The notes: generated by a model from the sequence alone, not told the origin. A stretch of 62,162 nucleotides of DNA from an uncultured Lachnospiraceae bacterium (GCA_937920345.1 CALGVA010000077.1:1-62162), one strand, 5' to 3'. Counted from the stretch's first letter, positions 1 through 9,496 are shown. A program made the numbers and translations.

Positions 1-1466
1 GCTTCCAGAACATGATTAAGGACATTGAAAACGGGCTGATAAACTGCGTGATTACAAAGGATTTATCAAGATTGGGGAGAAATTATCTTGACTGCGGGCT
101 ATATCTGGAAGTCTTTTTCCCCGAAAATAACGTGCGGTATATAGCAGTCAATGACGGAGTTGACACCTTGAATAAATCGGCGATGGACATCACGCCGTTC
201 CGCAACATCCTAAACGAAATGTATTCAGCCGATGTGTCGGTCAAGATAAAATCGGCGTACCGTGCGAGGTTTCAGCAGGGGAAATTCATGGGGACGTATG
301 CGCCCTATGGATATATCAAAGACCCTGCCGACCACAACCATCTGCTGATTGACGATAAGGTGGCGCACGTTGTAAGGGAGATATTCGACCTTGCGCTTGC
401 GGGAAATGGAATCGCCAAAATCCGCAAGCACATCAATAAACAGCACGTCTTACGCCCTGCCGCTTATGCGGCGGAGCAGGGGGCGGCAGGCTATGAGCGG
501 TACTTTGAGGATAACGAGGAAAACCGTTATATCTGGAGCGAGAACAGCGTGAGGGGCATTTTAAGAAGCCCTATCTATGCGGGAAACCTTGCAGGCTACA
601 AGCGGATTGCCGCCAACATGAAAAGCAAGAAACGCCCCTCTAAGCTGCCCGAAGAATGGGAAGTGATACCCGATACCCATGAGGGGATAGTCACGCAGGA
701 GGAGTTTGACACCGTACAGCAGCTTATCACAAGCCGCAGACTGCCCGAAAACAAGGGCGGCTTTGAGAACATTTTTGCAGGCGTTATCAAGTGTGCGGAC
801 TGCGGCTACGCTCTTCGGGCTATGAGTGCCAACAGAAGAAAACGCCCCGACATCATCGACTGCATACAATACACCTGCAATAATTATGGCAGGTATGGCA
901 ACGTCATGTGTACCGCACACGCCATTGAAGCGAGGGATTTATTCAATGCCGTCCTTGCCGACATCAACCGTTTTGCGGATATGGCGGTGAATGACGAGCG
1001 GGCGGTGAGGGCGATTGAGAAGCGGCTCACGGAAACAGACCAGAGCAAGGCAAAGGCAATGGAGAAAGAACGGAAGAAGCTGAACAAACGCCTTGCGGAG
1101 CTTGACAGGCTGTTTTCCTCTCTCTATGAGGATAAGGTCATGGAGCGTATCACCGAGCGGAATTTTGAGATGATGTCGGGGAAATACCAGAAAGAACAGC
1201 TTGAAATCGAAGCACGCTTAAAAGAGCTGGACGCAACAGTGATAAATGCACTGATAGACAAGATACTTGCTTCGGAGCGTGAAAAATCGGCAGACGGAAC
1301 AGTGAAGCAGGAAATCAAGATTTACTATAAATTCATCGGCTTTGTCGGTGAATTACATATCACACCCACAAAGCGGTGGACAGCATTAAAGCCTAAGAAT
1401 TGTACAGTGTGCGGTGTTGAATACGTCCCCCGCTCCGCAATATCGAAGTATTGTCCAGAGTGCTGA
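1..1466 (+). CDS. Large serine recombinase, 5' end outside window
   Basis: The frame is already open at base 3 (FQN before the ATG at 12), so the gene starts upstream and the ATG at 12 is internal; the catalytic serine is expected off the window. Visible parts are the end of the resolvase catalytic domain (VITKDLSRLGRNY), the recombinase domain (about 90-240), a zinc ribbon beginning CADCGYAL, a Lys/Glu-rich coiled coil (about 330-410), and a DUF4368-like tail (IYYKFIGFVGEL) that ends with a CTVC...CPEC Cys pair. Proteins of this kind excise and integrate conjugative or mobilisable elements and usually lie at one end of the element. The gene is followed by 300 bp without a gene, so the element border probably lies there. 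Family is clear; the identity of the element is unknown. Confidence 0.9.
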   Translation, partial: FQNMIKDIENGLINCVITKDLSRLGRNYLDCGLYLEVFFPENNVRYIAVNDGVDTLNKSAMDITPFRNILNEMYSADVSVKIKSAYRARFQQGKFMGTYAPYGYIKDPADHNHLLIDDKVAHVVREIFDLALAGNGIAKIRKHINKQHVLRPAAYAAEQGAAGYERYFEDNEENRYIWSENSVRGILRSPIYAGNLAGYKRIAANMKSKKRPSKLPEEWEVIPDTHEGIVTQEEFDTVQQLITSRRLPENKGGFENIFAGVIKCADCGYALRAMSANRRKRPDIIDCIQYTCNNYGRYGNVMCTAHAIEARDLFNAVLADINRFADMAVNDERAVRAIEKRLTETDQSKAKAMEKERKKLNKRLAELDRLFSSLYEDKVMERITERNFEMMSGKYQKEQLEIEARLKELDATVINALIDKILASEREKSADGTVKQEIKIYYKFIGFVGELHITPTKRWTALKPKNCTVCGVEYVPRSAISKYCPEC

Positions 1467-1768
1467 GGAAAGATAAGAAAGGCTCAAGGGACAGAAACGA
1501 AACGTAGGAGCAGAGAACGAAATAGACAGGCATGTATTGAACTGTCCGCAAAAAATGACCGACTGAAGTAGAACGCAACCGGAAGCACGCTGATTCTCGA
1601 CATGTCCTGAACGGGCGGATTATTGTCGTAAAATTTCTGAAAAAAATAGGCTCTACTCCTAATTTTTCCAGAGGTATGGTACGATATAGATAATAGAAGA
1701 CGGGGATAATCCCCTGCATGTAACCGAAAACCGAACAACATAACAACAAATTCCAAGGAGGGATACCA
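1467..1768 (+). other. Intergenic stretch, probable right border of the integrated element plus 5' region of the next gene
   Basis: No gene is seen in these 302 bases. The first half follows the recombinase stop and should contain the element end; I could not recognise a core site, because the other end of the element is outside the window. The second half carries a sigma-28-like promoter at 1660-1687 and a strong ribosome binding site (aaggaggg) about 6 bases before the ATG at 1769. Confidence 0.45.
1660..1687 (+). promoter_or_regulatory. Sigma-28 (FliA/SigD)-like promoter
   Basis: TAATTTTT, 12 bases, TACGATAT. The sigma-28 consensus is TAAAGTTT, about 11-12 bases, GCCGATAA/T. The spacing is identical to that of the flagellin promoter (48963-48990) and of the promoter at 59509-59536. 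The -10 box is weaker (TAC in place of GCC). It lies about 80 bases before the ATG at 1769. Confidence 0.55.
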
Positions 1769-2386
1769 ATGAGCGTAAATGGAGTTACCGGTGCTGCGAA
1801 TACTTATGATGTCTATCAGGCAAATCAGACAGCCGCGAAGACAGCCGAAGAGAAAACTTCCGAAGCCAAGGCTTCCGAAGACAAAAAAAATACAGGTGTT
1901 GTCTATGAAGCATCCAAGGACGCAGACACCAATACTGCCAAAACTTACACACAGAACACTGCTTTAGTTAACAAAATGAAAGCCGATGCGGAAGCTCATG
2001 CACAGCAGCTGCAGAATATCGTTCAGCAGTTGATGGGCAAACAGGGTGAGACTTTCAATACCGCAAACGGCATCTGGTCCGTTCTTGCCGGCGGCAATTT
2101 CACAGTAGACGCCGCTACGAAGGCACAGGCTGAGAAAGATATCGCTGAAGACGGTTACTGGGGCGTTCAGCAGACATCGGACAGAATTATTGATTTTGCA
2201 AACGCGCTGACAGGCGGCGATCCGAGCAAGATCGAAGAGATGCGCGAAGCTTTCAAGAAGGGCTACAAACAGGCTGAGAAGACATGGGGCGGTCAGCTTC
2301 CTGACATTTCCCAGAGAACTTACGATGCTGTAATGGAAAAGTTTGACAAGATGGCTGAAGAAGCAGGACTTACAACGTCAAACTAA
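1769..2386 (+). CDS. Conserved hypothetical protein, probably in the motility regulon
   Basis: 205 residues, no signal peptide or membrane segment. The N-terminus (about 1-75) is low-complexity, rich in Ala, Thr, Lys and Glu (TAAKTAEEKTSEAKASEDK). A helical stretch with many Gln follows (about 75-95, QQLQNIVQQLMGKQGE), then a more conserved-looking C-terminal half with EDGYWGVQQTSDRIIDFA, GGDPSKIEEMREAFKKGY and WGGQLPDISQRTYDAVMEKF. I do not recognise a named family with certainty. The start is fixed by aaggaggg at the usual distance. A sigma-28-like promoter lies upstream and a strong terminator follows at 2421, so it is a single-gene transcript. The promoter suggests a flagellum-related role; the sequence itself does not show one. 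Confidence 0.8.
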   Translation: MSVNGVTGAANTYDVYQANQTAAKTAEEKTSEAKASEDKKNTGVVYEASKDADTNTAKTYTQNTALVNKMKADAEAHAQQLQNIVQQLMGKQGETFNTANGIWSVLAGGNFTVDAATKAQAEKDIAEDGYWGVQQTSDRIIDFANALTGGDPSKIEEMREAFKKGYKQAEKTWGGQLPDISQRTYDAVMEKFDKMAEEAGLTTSN

Positions 2387-2420
2387 TCTGTGTTATCATA
2401 TTTACTTCCCAAAGTTAAAA

Positions 2421-2452
2421 GAAGTCAGGTTTCCCAACCTGACTTCCTTTAG
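2421..2452. terminator. Bidirectional rho-independent terminator
   Basis: Perfect 11-bp stem GAAGTCAGGTT / AACCTGACTTC around a 4-base loop, followed by CTTT on the + strand and by CTTTT on the - strand. It sits between the convergent genes ending at 2386 (+) and 2486 (-) and can serve both. Confidence 0.85.
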
Positions 2453-2485
2453 TTATGTCATAAAATATTCTTCTATCCAAATATG

Positions 2486-3664
2486 TCAGTCATCCAGCGC
2501 GGAAAATAATACATTGCGCAGCCTGCGGGTATACGCGGTGGTTCCCGAATCCGTCTGCTGCTGCATAATCAGCAGCGTCAGATCATGCGCCGGATCATTC
2601 ATCATATAAGTGCCGAGCCAGCCGTCCCAGCCGTACTCTCCTCTGCTGCCGAGTCCGGCCGCCTCCTCCGGTGCGTCCATGATACGCATAAGACTGCCGT
2701 ATGTATAACCTTTCAGGGACTCCCATGTCTCCAATCCCGCTCTCTGCGCCGGCAGTATATGTGCCGTGGTCATATACGCCACCGTACCGGATGACAGAAC
2801 TCTCGTACCGCGATAAGTCCCGCCGCCCAGCAGCATTTGCGTAAATTTCGCATAATCATCTATCGTGGAACACAGTCCCGCACCGCCCGACTCATATGCC
2901 GGACGTGTTTTCATCCGGTTCTGTATACCGAGATGGCACTGTGTCTCCTCCACCAGCCTGCCTTCCGCCTTCCGGTAGACTTTCGCAAGCCGCCCCTGTT
3001 TCTCCGCCGGCACGTAGAAGTCCGTATCCGTCATTCCCAATGGTTCGAAAATCCTTTCTTTCAGGAACTGTCCGAAGCGCATACCGGACACCACTTCCAC
3101 AATAGCGCCTAACACATCCGCTGACAGCCCGTACTGCCATGTCGTACCCGGAATAAAAGCGAGCGGCAGCTTTCCGATACGATTGGCAACCTCCACTGTC
3201 GTATGCGCCTGCTGCGTCATCAGCTTATCCTTGATCTCCTCGATCAGCCTGTCACTGCGGATTTCTGCCGGTGATCCCTCGCCCGGATAGGCAAGTCCGG
3301 AAGTCATATTAAGCAGGTTCTGTATGGTAATCGGACGTTTCACCGGCACGATCACGCCCTGTTCCACCACATACTGGTTACGGAATCCCTGGAGATAATC
3401 AGATGCCTGATCTAACAGATCCATTCTGCCTTCCTCCAGCAGAATCATAACGGCAGCCGCTGTAACCGGCTTCGTCATGGAGTACAGTCTGTGTATCGTA
3501 TCCCTGGTCATCCTGCGCTCCGCGGCAATATCGCTGTATCCCGTCTCATAATAACACTGTTCTTCCCCGTGCCGGATGACCATGCAGCTTACTCCCGCCG
3601 CGAATCCCCGCTCCGTCATCTCCCGCATGATATCCTGTAATCTACCCAATTTCTTCAGATTCAT
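2486..3664 (-). CDS. Serine hydrolase, beta-lactamase class C / esterase-like
   Basis: 392 residues with the class C beta-lactamase/EstB-like fold. The catalytic SxxK is visible as YSMTKPVTAAAV (near residue 63), and a Tyr motif candidate as WQYGLSADVLG (about 175). The central part has FLKERIFEPLGMTDTDF, typical of the family, and the C-terminus has GWDGWLGTYMMNDP, near where the KTG/HTG box is expected. No signal peptide is seen, so a cytoplasmic esterase or peptidase-like role is as likely as true beta-lactam hydrolysis. Substrate cannot be read from the sequence. It is a single gene, with repeat hairpins upstream. Confidence 0.85.
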   Translation of the reverse strand: MNLKKLGRLQDIMREMTERGFAAGVSCMVIRHGEEQCYYETGYSDIAAERRMTRDTIHRLYSMTKPVTAAAVMILLEEGRMDLLDQASDYLQGFRNQYVVEQGVIVPVKRPITIQNLLNMTSGLAYPGEGSPAEIRSDRLIEEIKDKLMTQQAHTTVEVANRIGKLPLAFIPGTTWQYGLSADVLGAIVEVVSGMRFGQFLKERIFEPLGMTDTDFYVPAEKQGRLAKVYRKAEGRLVEETQCHLGIQNRMKTRPAYESGGAGLCSTIDDYAKFTQMLLGGGTYRGTRVLSSGTVAYMTTAHILPAQRAGLETWESLKGYTYGSLMRIMDAPEEAAGLGSRGEYGWDGWLGTYMMNDPAHDLTLLIMQQQTDSGTTAYTRRLRNVLFSALDD

Positions 3665-3696
3665 ATTTTATCACCCGCTTCCCCATATACCGCTAT

Positions 3697-3751
3697 TTAT
3701 TCGCGCTCGAAAAACAAATGTCTGCTTCGCAGCCGCTTGTTTTTCTTCTGC
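3697..3751. repeat. Hairpin direct repeat, copy 1
   Basis: 55-bp copy from TTATTCG to CTTCTGC, repeated exactly 120 bases downstream with two mismatches. Each copy is itself a hairpin: AAAAACAA and TTGTTTTT flank a GCTTCGC core. It can act as a terminator-like structure in either direction. It lies between the divergent genes at 3664 (-) and 4111 (+). Confidence 0.8.
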
Positions 3752-3816
3752 TCCTGTTTATACTCGCAAACCCGCGCTTTCGCGCTCTCTGTCCGATTCC
3801 ATCGGACGTTTGCTCG

Positions 3817-3871
3817 TTATTCGTGCCCGAAAAACAAATGTCTGCTTCGCAGCCGCTTGTTTTTCTTCTGC
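3817..3871. repeat. Hairpin direct repeat, copy 2
   Basis: Second copy of the unit at 3697-3751. Between the copies are two more small hairpins (GCGC-TTTC-GCGC type near 3773, and GTCCGAT-TCC-ATCGGAC at 3801-3817). The rest of the 446-bp interval 3665-4110 is AT-rich and presumably holds the GH42 promoter; I could not fix its boxes, though TTATACT near 3983 is a possible -10. Confidence 0.8.
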
Positions 3872-4110
3872 ACGAGAATATTTTATCACACAATCTGTCT
3901 TCTGTAATGACTCCGGGAAAAATTTGCTAAAAATAAATGCAATAAATCAGCAATTTAGTAAGTATCTTCCAGACCGCAAATACGTTATACTGTTCCCATA
4001 CACCGCATGTTCCGCACGCGGATAAAACCGGCTGTTCATCATGTACCGGATACATAACGTGCGGGCGCGGCACAATCAATACGACTACACAGAAAGGATT
4101 CCTACCAGCT

Positions 4111-6126
4111 ATGATTGAGAATAACAATGTACACAAAATCCTGTACGGCGGCGACTACAACCCGGAGCAGTGGCCGGAAGACACCTGGGACGAAGACATG
4201 CGTCTGATGAAACTGGCGCACATTGACGTCGTTACCCTGAACGTATTCAGCTGGGCAGCCCTGCAGCCCTCTGAGGACACCTACTGCTTCGACAAACTTG
4301 ACCGGATCATGGAGAAAGTTACGAGCAACGGTCTGAAAGTCTGTCTCGCCACTTCCACGAGCGCGCACCCCGCGTGGATGGCCAGACGGTATCCTGATAT
4401 CCTGAGAACAGAATTTAACGGCATGAAACGTAAATTCGGCGGCCGTCACAATTCCTGCCCCAACAGCCCGACCTATCGCAGATACGCGCAGGCTCTGGCC
4501 GGAAAACTGGCAGAGCGGTATCAGTCTTATGACAATATCGTAGCCTGGCACATCTCCAACGAGTACGGCGGGGAGTGTTACTGTGAAAACTGCGAACGCG
4601 CATTCCGCAAATGGCTGCAGAAGAAATACCAGACCATCGACGCCGTCAATGAAGCATGGGATACTGCTTTCTGGGGACATACTTTCTATGATTTCGAGGA
4701 TATCGTACTGCCGAACATGCTCTCGGAGCATTTCGCCGTTAACCGGACCACTTTTCAGGGAATCTCTCTGGATTACCGGCGTTTTAACTCAGAGAGTATT
4801 CTGGAATGTTACCGGCTGGAATATGACACGATCCATGCCATCACGCCGCATATTCCGATCACGACGAACCTGATGGGAAATTATCAGCCGTTAGATTATC
4901 AGATGTGGGCAAAGTACATGGATTTCGTCTCCTGGGACAACTATCCCGCCTACAATGACACTTTGGAGGTCACTTCCTTCAAGCACGATCTCATGCGCGG
5001 CTTGAAACAGGGCAAACCTTTCGCCCTGATGGAGCAGACGCCCAGCGTCACCAACTGGCACCCCTACAACGCGTTGAAACGCCCCGGCGTCATGCGGCTG
5101 TGGAGCTATCAGGCCGTGGCGCACGGTTCGGATACCATCATGTTTTTCCAGATCAAAAGAAGCATCGGCGCCTGTGAAAAATACCACGGCGCAGTCATCG
5201 ATCACGCTGGTCACGAAAATACAAGAATTTTCCGTGAAATATCCGCGCTGGGCGCAGAGCTTGACAAGATCGGCTCCCTCACCCTCGGCGCAAGAACAGA
5301 CGCGAAGGCGGCTATTGTCTTTGACTGGGACAACTGGTGGGCCACGGACTATTCTGCCGGCCCCAGTGTCAATCTGCACTACTGTGACGAGATACTGAAC
5401 TATTACAAGTCTTTCAACAACCTGAATATTTCCGTGGATCTGATCAGCGTAGAGGACGACCTGTCCGCCTACCGCCTTGTAGCGGCTCCTGTTCTGTATA
5501 TGGTGAAACCGGACTATGACGAGAAGATCCGTCGCTTCGTGCAGGACGGCGGCACCTTCCTGACCACATTTTTCAGCGGCTACGTGGACGATCACGATCT
5601 GGTCACGATCGGCGGCTATCCGGGTAAGCTGCGGGACATCCTCGGTATCTGGGTGGAGGAGGAAGACGCGCTTCCCGAGGAAGCACATAACAGTTTTGTA
5701 TACAAGGGCACGACTTACCCGGCTTCTCTGCTCTGCGACCTGCTACACACCGAAGGCGCGCAGCCGCTTGCAGCTTACGAACAGGATTTCTATGCCGGAA
5801 TGCCGGTTCTGACCCGCAACACCTACGGTAAGGGAACCGCCTACTATGTCGCCACCCGCTCCAATGCCGCTTTCTACCGCACGCTGATCGCTGAGATCTG
5901 TGCGGACACTGATATCCGGCCGATCATCGACACACCGGACTGCATCGAGGTGACAAAGCGCGCCAATGATAACGGTACGTTCCTGTTCTTCTTAAACCAT
6001 GATGATGAGAGTCATAACATTACGCTTAACTGCGCCGGCAAAGATATCCTTACGGATGCGGCGTATAAGAGCGGCGACACACTGACATTAGCGGCTAAGG
6101 ACGTGGCAATCCTGCTGGTATTATAA
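4111..6126 (+). CDS. Beta-galactosidase, GH42
   Basis: 671 residues, the usual GH42 length. It starts with YGGDYNPEQWP, the family signature. The acid/base is Glu151 in ISNEYGG, followed by the zinc-binding Cys cluster (CYCENC), and the nucleophile is Glu308 in LMEQTPSVTNW. The trimerisation and C-terminal domains follow (from about 400). No signal peptide, so it cleaves terminal beta-galactosyl residues of imported oligosaccharides in the cytoplasm. It is 19 bases ahead of the GH29 gene and co-transcribed with it. With fucosidase and alpha-xylosidase nearby, the galactose of xyloglucan side chains is a plausible substrate; this is inference. Confidence 0.93.
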   Translation: MIENNNVHKILYGGDYNPEQWPEDTWDEDMRLMKLAHIDVVTLNVFSWAALQPSEDTYCFDKLDRIMEKVTSNGLKVCLATSTSAHPAWMARRYPDILRTEFNGMKRKFGGRHNSCPNSPTYRRYAQALAGKLAERYQSYDNIVAWHISNEYGGECYCENCERAFRKWLQKKYQTIDAVNEAWDTAFWGHTFYDFEDIVLPNMLSEHFAVNRTTFQGISLDYRRFNSESILECYRLEYDTIHAITPHIPITTNLMGNYQPLDYQMWAKYMDFVSWDNYPAYNDTLEVTSFKHDLMRGLKQGKPFALMEQTPSVTNWHPYNALKRPGVMRLWSYQAVAHGSDTIMFFQIKRSIGACEKYHGAVIDHAGHENTRIFREISALGAELDKIGSLTLGARTDAKAAIVFDWDNWWATDYSAGPSVNLHYCDEILNYYKSFNNLNISVDLISVEDDLSAYRLVAAPVLYMVKPDYDEKIRRFVQDGGTFLTTFFSGYVDDHDLVTIGGYPGKLRDILGIWVEEEDALPEEAHNSFVYKGTTYPASLLCDLLHTEGAQPLAAYEQDFYAGMPVLTRNTYGKGTAYYVATRSNAAFYRTLIAEICADTDIRPIIDTPDCIEVTKRANDNGTFLFFLNHDDESHNITLNCAGKDILTDAAYKSGDTLTLAAKDVAILLVL

Positions 6127-6145
6127 TAAGGAGTGAGAATACCCC

Positions 6146-7630
6146 ATGAAAATAACAGACAAATCACAATATCTGGCACACATCAACGACGTGACCGCCC
6201 AGGGACCCTACCACGATGACTGGGCATCGCTGACGGATTTCGACATGCCGCTCTGGTATACAAAAGCCAAGTTCGGCATTTTCGTCCACTGGGGACTCTA
6301 CAGCGTGCCTGCATTCGCCAATGAGTGGTATTCCCGCAACATGTACATACAGGGGACGCCGGAATATGAGCACCATGTCAGGACCTACGGACCGCATAAA
6401 GATTTCGGCTATAAGGACTTCATTCCTCTTTTCACCGCCGAAAAATTCGACTCCGACTGCTGGGCGGAAACCTTTGCCGCCGCCGGCGCCCGATATGTCG
6501 TCCCTGTGGCGGAGCACCACGACGGCTTTCAGATGTATCAGAGCGATCTGTCCGTATATAACGCTGCGCAAATGGGCCCGAAGCGGGACATCCTGGGCGA
6601 ACTGAAATCCTCTTTTGAGAAAAATGGGCTGGTATTCTGCACCTCTACCCACCGCGCGGAGCACCACTGGTTCATGGGCTGCGGCAAAGATTTTGAAAGC
6701 GATATTAAGGAACCGCTGCACTGCGGCGATTTCTACTGGCCATCAGAACAGACGCAGCCTGATTATCAGGACCTGTTCGCCAGACCCTATCCGGACCGGG
6801 AATTTCTCGAGGACTGGCTGTGCCGTACCTGCGAGATCATCGACCGCTATCAGCCGCGCATCCTCTATTTCGATTGGTGGATTCAGCATGAAGCATATAA
6901 ACCGTACCTGCGTAAGATCGCAGCATACTATTATAACCGCGGCGTCTCGTGGGGCACTCCCACTGCCATCTGCTACAAGCACGACGCTATGGCTTTCGGC
7001 AGCGGTATCGTAGACGTGGAACGCGGTAAATTCGCAGACGCCAGGCCCTATCACTGGCAGACTGACACTGCGATCGCCCGCAACTCCTGGTGTTACACCA
7101 CTTCACTGGACTATAAGAGCGCCTGTGAACTGATCTGTTATCTCATAGACGTTGTCAGCAAGAACGGCAATCTTCTGCTGAATGTGGGACCCATGGCCGA
7201 CGGCTCCTTCGCCAAAGAGGACGCTGCCATCTTAACGCAGATCGGCAAGTGGCTGGCTGTAAACGGAGAAGCGGTCTATAACACCAAACCATGGCGCTAT
7301 GCCGCGGAGGGACCGACCGCCGAGACGGAAGGACAGTTCAGCGACGCCTCCGCTCCTGTCTACACCAGCCGGGACTTCCGCTTTACCGCCGGCTGCGGCT
7401 GCATCTATGCGACCTGCCTGCGCTGTCCGGATGACGGCCATATCACGATCCGCGCCCTCGCGAAGACACCGGATGCCAACAAACCGAATTTCCACGGCAT
7501 AATCCGCAGCGTGGAAATCCTCGGTTTTTCCGAGGCGCCTGTTTACGCCGTTGACGAGGATGGACTGCACATCACGGCGAAGCATGTTCACAGTGATTTT
7601 CCCATTGTAATCAAAGTATCCGTAACGTAA
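6146..7630 (+). CDS. Alpha-L-fucosidase, GH29
   Basis: 494 residues. N-terminal signature KFGIFVHWGLYSVPAFANEW, then the catalytic barrel with VAEHHDGFQMY (about 125) and the nucleophile Asp243 in ILYFDWW. LLLNVGPMADG (about 345) closes the barrel, and a small beta-sandwich follows. No signal peptide, so cytoplasmic. It removes terminal alpha-L-fucose, and is translated right after the GH42 gene (aaggag before the ATG). The acid/base residue cannot be assigned by eye, as it is not conserved across GH29. Confidence 0.92.
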   Translation: MKITDKSQYLAHINDVTAQGPYHDDWASLTDFDMPLWYTKAKFGIFVHWGLYSVPAFANEWYSRNMYIQGTPEYEHHVRTYGPHKDFGYKDFIPLFTAEKFDSDCWAETFAAAGARYVVPVAEHHDGFQMYQSDLSVYNAAQMGPKRDILGELKSSFEKNGLVFCTSTHRAEHHWFMGCGKDFESDIKEPLHCGDFYWPSEQTQPDYQDLFARPYPDREFLEDWLCRTCEIIDRYQPRILYFDWWIQHEAYKPYLRKIAAYYYNRGVSWGTPTAICYKHDAMAFGSGIVDVERGKFADARPYHWQTDTAIARNSWCYTTSLDYKSACELICYLIDVVSKNGNLLLNVGPMADGSFAKEDAAILTQIGKWLAVNGEAVYNTKPWRYAAEGPTAETEGQFSDASAPVYTSRDFRFTAGCGCIYATCLRCPDDGHITIRALAKTPDANKPNFHGIIRSVEILGFSEAPVYAVDEDGLHITAKHVHSDFPIVIKVSVT

Positions 7631-7698
7631 CAGCACCGCTGTTCTTGCACCTTTTATGCTTACATGCTACTATATTCATATACGTGAGGCAGGATGAA

Positions 7699-9348
7699 AT
7701 GAATCAAAATTATGATACTTTACTGATAGCTGACGATGAATCCTCTATTCGTGAGGGTTTAAAATGTATTGTAGACTGGGACGAACTGGGCTTTACCATA
7801 TGCGGTGAAGCCTCCAATGGCGAAGAAGCGCTCTCGCGCATTCTCGCGCTGAATCCCGGTCTTGTTTTGTTGGATGTTAAAATGCCTAAAATGCTTGGTA
7901 CAGAAGTGATCCGCCGCGCCAGAGAAGCCGGTTTTCAGGGTAAATGCATCATATTAAGCGGCTATTCTGATTTCGGGTATGCGCAGGAAGCCATTAAAAG
8001 CGGCGTCAGATTCTATCCCACCAAACCGATCGACGAGGACGAACTCTATCAGACTGTCTCCGAGATCAAACAGGAACTGGCACAGGAGAAACGTCACTCC
8101 ACCCATTTCACGGAATTACAGAAGAAGGCAAAAAGTGTCGTGCTGCAGGAACTTCTGACCGGTATTCTGAGCACACCGCTGTCCGATCAGGATCTCGATC
8201 ACTTCTGTCTGACCGCAGAGGTCTATCAGGTCGTGATCTGCGAGGACTTTCATACGCAGGCTGCCGCCGCGCCTTACACATTCGCGGAGCTTCTCAAAGT
8301 AATCAACCGCGATAATAACATCTTTGAACATCTGGAAATAAATCATAAAGATGTTGTCCTGTTAAAGGGTTCCCACGGCCTCAACAGGCTCTCCGACTTT
8401 CTGGAACGCTTTGACAATAATACGGCACAGGCGGGAAGCCCGCTGGAATCCATGTTCTTAGCTTACGGCAGGCCTGTATCCGTGCCGGAGGATATCCATC
8501 TTTCTTATGCAGATGCCACCGCGCTTTTAACACGCCGCTTCTTCTGCAAGCGGGAGCTGCATGCAATGGGCTATGAGTTGCTGCCGGAGCTCTCCGCAAA
8601 TGCTTCTTCCTCTCTGGCGGACCCGGACCGGCTCGTTTTTACTCTGAGTGAATCCGCCTTGACAGAATATGCGGACCGCTTCGCGGATTATATACAATCC
8701 TACAACCGCAGGATGACTGTTGCCGTGCTCTCCGAACTGGAAGAGCAGCTCCTGTATGTACCCTGTGAAGCGCGCGATATTAAATTGTTTCTGACAGATC
8801 TCTATCTGCAGATCAAGGAAAAGATGAACCGTACCTACGCATCGGCGAAGATTCCTTTTTCTTCAAATTCGTCTGTGCTGGAGTTCATGAATAACTGCAA
8901 ATATCTCTATGAAATCATCCAGTTCCTTTCGAAACAGTTTGAAATGATTATGGACGCCACAGGCAACCCGTCCAGAGATACGATTTTAGATGATGTGCTC
9001 TACTATATTGACCACCATTTCCGGGAAAATATTAAACTCGAGACGATCGCCCCTCTGTTCGGCTACAACAGCGCCTATCTCGGCAAGATCTTCAGCAAGA
9101 GTGTCGGGGAGAATTTCAATTCCTACGTGGATCACCGTAGAATCGAACATTCCAAGCAACTGCTTCTGGAAAATCAGCTGAAAGTGTATGAGATTGCCGA
9201 ACAGGTAGGCTATAAGAATGTAGATTATTTTCATAAGAAATTCAAAAAATACGTGGGCGAAAGTCCTGCGGAATTCCGCAAAGGACAGGGACTCGATACG
9301 GAAACCGGAAAATACCCCCCCCCACAAAAAAATGCCCCTAAAGCGTGA
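7699..9348 (+). CDS. YesN-like response regulator with AraC DNA-binding domain
   Basis: 549 residues from the ATG at 7699; an upstream in-frame ATG at 7645 has no ribosome site and gives a poor N-terminus. The receiver domain starts LLIADDESSIREGL, with phosphoacceptor Asp in LVLLDVKMPK (about 57) and KPIDEDEL with the conserved Lys. A long linker domain follows, then a double HTH AraC domain (about 440-535; IAEQVGYKNVDYFHKKFKKY, ESPAEFRK). It follows the GH29 gene by about 70 bases. The YesM-like kinase it should pair with is not adjacent but at 13396-15219, across the transporter genes. It probably activates transporter and hydrolase genes when the cognate sugar is sensed. Confidence 0.92.
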   Translation: MNQNYDTLLIADDESSIREGLKCIVDWDELGFTICGEASNGEEALSRILALNPGLVLLDVKMPKMLGTEVIRRAREAGFQGKCIILSGYSDFGYAQEAIKSGVRFYPTKPIDEDELYQTVSEIKQELAQEKRHSTHFTELQKKAKSVVLQELLTGILSTPLSDQDLDHFCLTAEVYQVVICEDFHTQAAAAPYTFAELLKVINRDNNIFEHLEINHKDVVLLKGSHGLNRLSDFLERFDNNTAQAGSPLESMFLAYGRPVSVPEDIHLSYADATALLTRRFFCKRELHAMGYELLPELSANASSSLADPDRLVFTLSESALTEYADRFADYIQSYNRRMTVAVLSELEEQLLYVPCEARDIKLFLTDLYLQIKEKMNRTYASAKIPFSSNSSVLEFMNNCKYLYEIIQFLSKQFEMIMDATGNPSRDTILDDVLYYIDHHFRENIKLETIAPLFGYNSAYLGKIFSKSVGENFNSYVDHRRIEHSKQLLLENQLKVYEIAEQVGYKNVDYFHKKFKKYVGESPAEFRKGQGLDTETGKYPPPQKNAPKA

Positions 9349-9390
9349 TATTTCCTATGGTTTGCGCATCATACACCCCCTTATATCAAT

Positions 9391-9431
9391 ACAAGACCTG
9401 CCGCATCATAGTCTGATACGGCAGGCCTTGT
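9391..9431. terminator. Bidirectional terminator between convergent genes
   Basis: Long stem: ACAAGACCTGCCG pairs with CGGCAGGCCTTGT, one internal mismatch. It lies between the response regulator (ends 9348, +) and the binding-protein gene (ends 9497, -). Trailing T tracts are weak on both sides. Confidence 0.7.
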
Positions 9432-9496
9432 CATTTATATCATTATATTTTTCACACTCTGTATTTCATCTGTTTCCTGTATCCGGAAGTTTCTGC

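Noticed and set aside
4891..5688. 265-codon open frame on the - strand within the GH42 gene
   Set aside because: Shadow of a well-supported gene; no domain features.
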